Positions 61,699-64,000 of a stretch of DNA of 64,000 bases are shown one piece after another. The translations under genes and the position numbers were made by a program. Position 1 is the first letter of the stretch; each line of letters starts with the position of its first letter. The stretch is from an uncultured Sphingomonadaceae bacterium (lineage in GTDB: Bacteria > Pseudomonadota > Alphaproteobacteria > Sphingomonadales > Sphingomonadaceae). The notes under the pieces were generated by a model. It searched no databases and was not told the origin of the DNA. It saw nothing but the letters and a program-made list of their open reading frames with translations. The stretch is taken from positions 94,159 to 158,158 of the forward strand of contig CANMQE010000006.1 in assembly GCA_947499975.1 (NCBI GenBank), read 5' to 3'.

Positions 61699-63911
61699 TT
61701 GCCGTCCGGCCCGGTTTCGTCGGAAAGCGCCTCTATCAGGCCTCGGCGCGGATTCTCGTCAGTCACGGCTTGGCGATAGTAGCGATAGCTGTAGCTGTAA
61801 TCTTCCGCCGAAAGCGGAGCCTTCGTCAGGACCGCGCCAAGCAGGCGCACGCCCGCCATCTGCAACTGGTTGAGCGCGGTCAGCGCCGCGCGCGTGCGGG
61901 TCTTCCCGCTTTCCACCGTGAACAGCGTGCCGTGGCATACCGATCCCAGCAGCAATGCATCGGCAAAGCCCAGCGTCGGCGGCGCATCCAGCACGATGAC
62001 GTCGAAATGCGGGGCCAGTTCCTGCAGGATTTCCTCCAGCCGGCCGGGGCGGATGATGTTTGCAGGGTTGGGCGGCGTTGGCCCGCTGGGCATCAGGAAC
62101 ATGTCCTGCTGCGAGGTCTGCAGGATGTGCGCGCCCGCCCTGCCCCCAGCGGTCAACAGGCTGGCAAGGCCAATATCGGAATGCTGCTCCACTGCGAAGG
62201 TGGGCTTGCGCATATCCGCATCGATCAGCAACACGCGCTTGCCCACCGTCGCCAGTTGCATGGCCAGGCTATAACTGGTGGTGGACTTGCCCTCTTCGGG
62301 GTTGGAGCTGGTGACGAGCAGTGACCTGGGAAAACCGCCCGCGGTGGAAAGCTGCAGCGTGGTGCGCAGATTGGCATAGGCCTCGTAGATTTCCGAATGC
62401 GGATTGCCGAGTTCCTCGCTCAGTTCCACGCCCTTGTCCTTCTTGGGGATCGCCCCAAGCGCGGCAAGGTTCAGCTTCTGCTTTACGTCGTCCTTGGTCT
62501 TGATGGTGTTGGTAAAGCGATCCCACAGCACCGCCAGGATCGCGCCCAGCAGCAGTCCCAGCACCAGGCCCATGATGGCATTGCGCAGCGTATCCGGCGA
62601 GAATGGGAAGGCCGGCACCTGCCCGCTGTCGATCACCGCCGCCTGCGCAGCGCCGATGCCGGAGGCGACGCTCACCTCGTTATACCGGCTGAGCAGTGCA
62701 TCATACAGCGCGCGGTTGGTATCGAGTTCGCGCTGGAGGATGTTGTACTGAATGGAATCCTCGCGCTCGTTCAGCGCGGCGGAGCTGAGCTGCGATACGC
62801 GCCCGCGCAGGGAGTTTTCCTCCGCCAGCGCCGCCTGGTATTCCGCCCGCAGCGCCGCGACGGAGCGCGATGCTTCCGACGAGATCTGCCGCTGCAACTC
62901 GTCTATCCGCGAACGCAGGCGCACCATTTCGGGAAAGCTGTCCTGCAGGTAGGTGGATTTCTCCTCATATTCCGCCTGCAGGCCGGCCAGTTCCTGCCGC
63001 AATTGCGCGGTGCTGGAATTGGTTTCGTTGATGGAGGCCGCCTGGCGATACCGCTGCTCTGCGGTGATGCGCTTCTGCTGCGCCTGTGCCAGCGCGGAAT
63101 TCAGCGCCGAAAGCGTATCGCCCGTCAGGCTGTTGGCAGCGCCTTCGCCGTCCCCTTCGCCGCCCAGCAGGATGATGCCGTTGGCCTGCGCGTATTGCAC
63201 CAGTTCGCGTTCTGCCGCGTTCACGTCCTCGCGCACGGTGGCGATGCGCCCTTCCAGGAAATCGCGCGCCGCAACGGTGGCATCGTATTTCCGGTCAAGC
63301 GTCAGCTGGATGTAGGACGCGGCAAATGCATTCACCAGCCGCGCGGCTTCGCCTGCGTCGGGGGAAACATAGGATAGCGCGATGATGCGGCTGTTGGCGG
63401 TGGGTTGCACGGAAAGGTTGCGCGTCAGGTCGCCGGCCAGCGATTCCACGCCCCGCGCGGGCCCTTCGCCTGCCGCTTCCTCCTCGGTCAGTTCCAGATC
63501 CTGCACCACCCGTTCGGCCAGCGCGCGGCTGCGCAGGATGCCGACCTGTGTCTCGCGGAACTCCCAGTCGGTGGCGGGTACGGACATTTCCTCTGCCGAA
63601 CCGGTGCCGTTGGAAAGGATCGGCACGGTCGGCGGGTTCAGTTCTATCGTCGCGGTGGAGCGATAGAGCGGCGTCTGCGTGAGCGAGTAGGCCAGCGCCA
63701 GCGCCACACCCAGCACCGCTGCACCCAGCAGCCACCACTTGCGTGCCCACAGGATCGACAGGATATCGGCGATCGAGATGACCGGGAGATCGTCTTCCTG
63801 CTCGCGCGCTTCCTCCACGCGGTCGCGCCGCGTGTCCCCGATGGAGGTGGAACCGCGCGTGGCCGGGACATTGGCCGAGCGGCCATCCTCGATTGCCGGA
63901 TGCTCAGTCAA
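61677..63911 (-). CDS. Wzc-type polysaccharide biosynthesis tyrosine autokinase
   Basis: This is a 744-residue polysaccharide co-polymerase/BY-kinase. Two membrane helices (about 58-77 and 444-463) flank a periplasmic Wzz-like domain with long coiled coils (about 205-410). The cytoplasmic kinase has Walker A NPEEGKST (537-544, Lys542), Walker A' LLIDAD (561-566) and Walker B VIVLDAP (638-644). The C-terminal tyrosine cluster is YSYSYRYY (Tyr705, 707, 709, 711, 712), the autophosphorylation tail that controls chain length. It should act with a Wza-like outer-membrane channel encoded just upstream. Confidence 0.93.
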   Translation of the reverse strand: MTEHPAIEDGRSANVPATRGSTSIGDTRRDRVEEAREQEDDLPVISIADILSILWARKWWLLGAAVLGVALALAYSLTQTPLYRSTATIELNPPTVPILSNGTGSAEEMSVPATDWEFRETQVGILRSRALAERVVQDLELTEEEAAGEGPARGVESLAGDLTRNLSVQPTANSRIIALSYVSPDAGEAARLVNAFAASYIQLTLDRKYDATVAARDFLEGRIATVREDVNAAERELVQYAQANGIILLGGEGDGEGAANSLTGDTLSALNSALAQAQQKRITAEQRYRQAASINETNSSTAQLRQELAGLQAEYEEKSTYLQDSFPEMVRLRSRIDELQRQISSEASRSVAALRAEYQAALAEENSLRGRVSQLSSAALNEREDSIQYNILQRELDTNRALYDALLSRYNEVSVASGIGAAQAAVIDSGQVPAFPFSPDTLRNAIMGLVLGLLLGAILAVLWDRFTNTIKTKDDVKQKLNLAALGAIPKKDKGVELSEELGNPHSEIYEAYANLRTTLQLSTAGGFPRSLLVTSSNPEEGKSTTSYSLAMQLATVGKRVLLIDADMRKPTFAVEQHSDIGLASLLTAGGRAGAHILQTSQQDMFLMPSGPTPPNPANIIRPGRLEEILQELAPHFDVIVLDAPPTLGFADALLLGSVCHGTLFTVESGKTRTRAALTALNQLQMAGVRLLGAVLTKAPLSAEDYSYSYRYYRQAVTDENPRRGLIEALSDETGPDGKWHKADL

Positions 63912-63922
63912 TTACATATATC

Positions 63923-64000
63923 CTAGAACGGCCGGAAGACGCTGAAGATCGGAACGGTCTGGAGGATGTCGCGCCACACCTGGCGGGTGGTGGATCCGTC
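63923..64000 (-). CDS. C-terminal fragment, probably Wza-type polysaccharide export protein
   Basis: An open minus-strand frame enters the window at 64000 and stops with TAG at 63923. Only 25 residues are visible, ending ILQTVPIFSVFRPF. The spacing of 11 bases to the autokinase start puts it in the same operon, where wza commonly precedes wzc. The identity rests on that context only. Confidence 0.45.
   Translation of the reverse strand, partial: DGSTTRQVWRDILQTVPIFSVFRPF

Noticed and set aside
1..64000. CRISPR arrays, insertion sequences, prophage or integrase genes
   Set aside because: I looked for short direct repeats with regular spacing and for transposase, recombinase or phage motifs and found none.

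Overview
The window looks like chromosome of a high-GC alphaproteobacterium of the order Sphingomonadales, most likely an Erythrobacteraceae/Sphingomonadaceae relative. The basis is the combination of a NDUFA12-type complex I protein next to a DUF2155 lipoprotein and aat, a tRNA-Trp/secE/nusG/rplK/rplA neighbourhood, a LigM-type O-demethylase, a roughly 1000-residue TonB receptor, and strong GC bias at third codon positions that creates long antisense open frames. I saw no transposases, prophage genes, CRISPR arrays or rRNA genes.

Positions 1-9150 hold a probable aromatic/C1 catabolic region. An IclR regulator is followed by a secreted protein, a LigM-like tetrahydrofolate-dependent O-demethylase, an alpha/beta hydrolase and, divergently, a MetF-like reductase, PurU and FolD. 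Together these could carry a methyl group from 5-methyl-THF to formate and return free THF. A Baeyer-Villiger-type flavin monooxygenase and a CinA/MoaB-like protein follow. Positions 9200-16710 hold housekeeping genes (rplA, rplK, nusG, secE, tRNA-Trp, aat) interspersed with a CPBP protease, a Tat-exported Gfo/Idh oxidoreductase with a LacI-type operator, and an AGCS amino-acid:sodium symporter. Positions 16635-27740 carry DUF2155, NDUFA12, DUF192, RecX, an orphan fatty-acyl-AMP ligase, MAPEG, DUF389, a TelA/XpaC/PHA-granule-domain operon, DUF2721, a mannose-1-phosphate guanylyltransferase, a TonB-like protein and DUF2171.

Positions 27839-33460 form a small import/desulfation locus: a Tat-exported sulfatase, a TonB-dependent receptor split by a frameshift, and a divergent LysR regulator with a clear dyad in the shared promoter region. 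OplAH (fused 5-oxoprolinase) and a coupled DUF2891 gene follow.

From 37966 to the end lies a large exopolysaccharide/surface-glycan cluster. It has GalE, eight glycosyltransferases, four FkbM-like methyltransferases, two acyltransferases, a Wzx flippase, two polymerase/ligase-like membrane proteins, a stand-alone ABC exporter with a degenerate H-loop, a Wzc-type tyrosine autokinase, an unrecognised 383-residue protein and the tail of an upstream gene, probably the Wza-type export protein. Most are on the minus strand with 1-4 bp overlaps, so they are probably transcribed as two long units (55-38 kb and 64-59.2 kb) around a short plus-strand island (ABC exporter and one glycosyltransferase).

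Points worth a second look are the complete C1-recycling set, the putative operators, the frameshifted receptor, the ABC transporter with Gln in the H-loop, four convergent gene pairs that share one CTAG as both stop codons, and the Aat tail that reads antisense through its neighbour.
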